Shown here piece after piece: positions 63,972-64,000 of a stretch of DNA of 64,000 nucleotides. A program made the position numbers and the translations under genes. This DNA is from DASXRA01 sp036506155 (GTDB lineage: Bacteria > Actinomycetota > Actinomycetes > Mycobacteriales > Jatrophihabitantaceae). Position 1 is the stretch's first letter; each line of letters begins with the position of its first letter. The stretch lies in the NCBI GenBank assembly GCA_036506155.1, contig DASXSF010000022.1, forward strand, positions 1 to 64,000, read 5' to 3'. The notes beneath the pieces were generated by a model. It did no database searches. It was not told where the DNA came from and saw only the letters and a program-made list of their open reading frames with translations.

Positions 63972-64000
63972 GCCAGGTGGCTGACGTCGTTCACGAGTCG

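Noticed and set aside
1..64000. tRNA genes and CRISPR arrays
   Set aside because: No tRNA-like T-arm or anticodon pattern and no regularly spaced identical repeats with unique spacers were seen by eye. A tRNA search program would be decisive.

Overview
The window is 64 kb of high-GC actinobacterial chromosome. The evidence is a GlnE adenylyltransferase beside glnA2, an actinobacterial-type LpdA, a Hanks-type Ser/Thr kinase, frequent GTG starts, many GTGA/TGATG stop-start overlaps and a type-A RNase P RNA. From memory, the housekeeping order (cobT, gcvT, pepA, dihydrolipoamide acyltransferase, TIGR01777 epimerase, lipB, lipA, DUF4191 protein, RDD protein, glnA1 ... glnE, glnA2 ... panB) matches the Mycobacterium tuberculosis block around Rv2207-Rv2225, so the backbone is ancient core sequence. 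I cannot name the genus.

Layout. 1-16.3 kb is core: the 3' end of cobT, gcvT, pepA, lpdA-sucB (E3 and E2 of a 2-oxoacid dehydrogenase), lipB-lipA (which make and attach the lipoyl group E2 needs), a kinase, a peptidase E, a diguanylate cyclase, and glnA1 behind a four-part GlnR-type operator. At 16.26-24.37 kb lies an integrated element in the 3' end of glnA1. It is bounded by a 15-bp direct repeat spanning the glnA1 stop codon, with paired TGTACCC direct repeats near both ends and a decayed tyrosine integrase at the right end. Its interior is a run of small, mostly unrecognisable genes separated by copies of a related 35-40 bp spacer, which looks like a cassette array. It also holds a 52-nt sequence that folds on paper into a perfect three-way junction.

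24.7-44 kb is further accessory sequence: an NHL-repeat/Fn3 secreted protein, a large LuxR regulator, an XRE/NB-ARC/TPR regulator, an AhpD-like protein, a hemerythrin-like gene with an amber codon, short-chain reductase, DHFR-like and methyltransferase genes, two MFS efflux pumps plus the remnant of a third, and a broken GNAT gene. The whole stretch between glnA1 and glnE, which I believe are neighbours in M. tuberculosis, is about 30 kb and looks like an insertion region.

44.3-64 kb returns to ordinary genes: XdhC family, PAP2 family, then a tightly overlapped minus-strand operon (glnA2, a small ORF, a SpeE-like membrane protein, a class I glutamine amidotransferase, glnE), two L,D-transpeptidase lipoproteins, nadE, panB, a free-standing histone H1-like Lys/Ala protein, the RNase P RNA, a TauE/SafE permease, a small Rv0909-type antitoxin-like protein, a His-rich membrane-anchored protein, and at the right edge a UspA gene and an ArsB/SLC13 permease, each with one apparent frameshift.

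Two features cut across the layout. A dispersed intergenic repeat has at least four copies (679, 1975-2043, 52025-52129, 53590-53657). Each carries the same short reading frame beginning MSAR(A/G)KSP and sits between genes. Apparent single-base frameshifts and amber codons are concentrated in the accessory part and at the right edge, while the core genes are intact.
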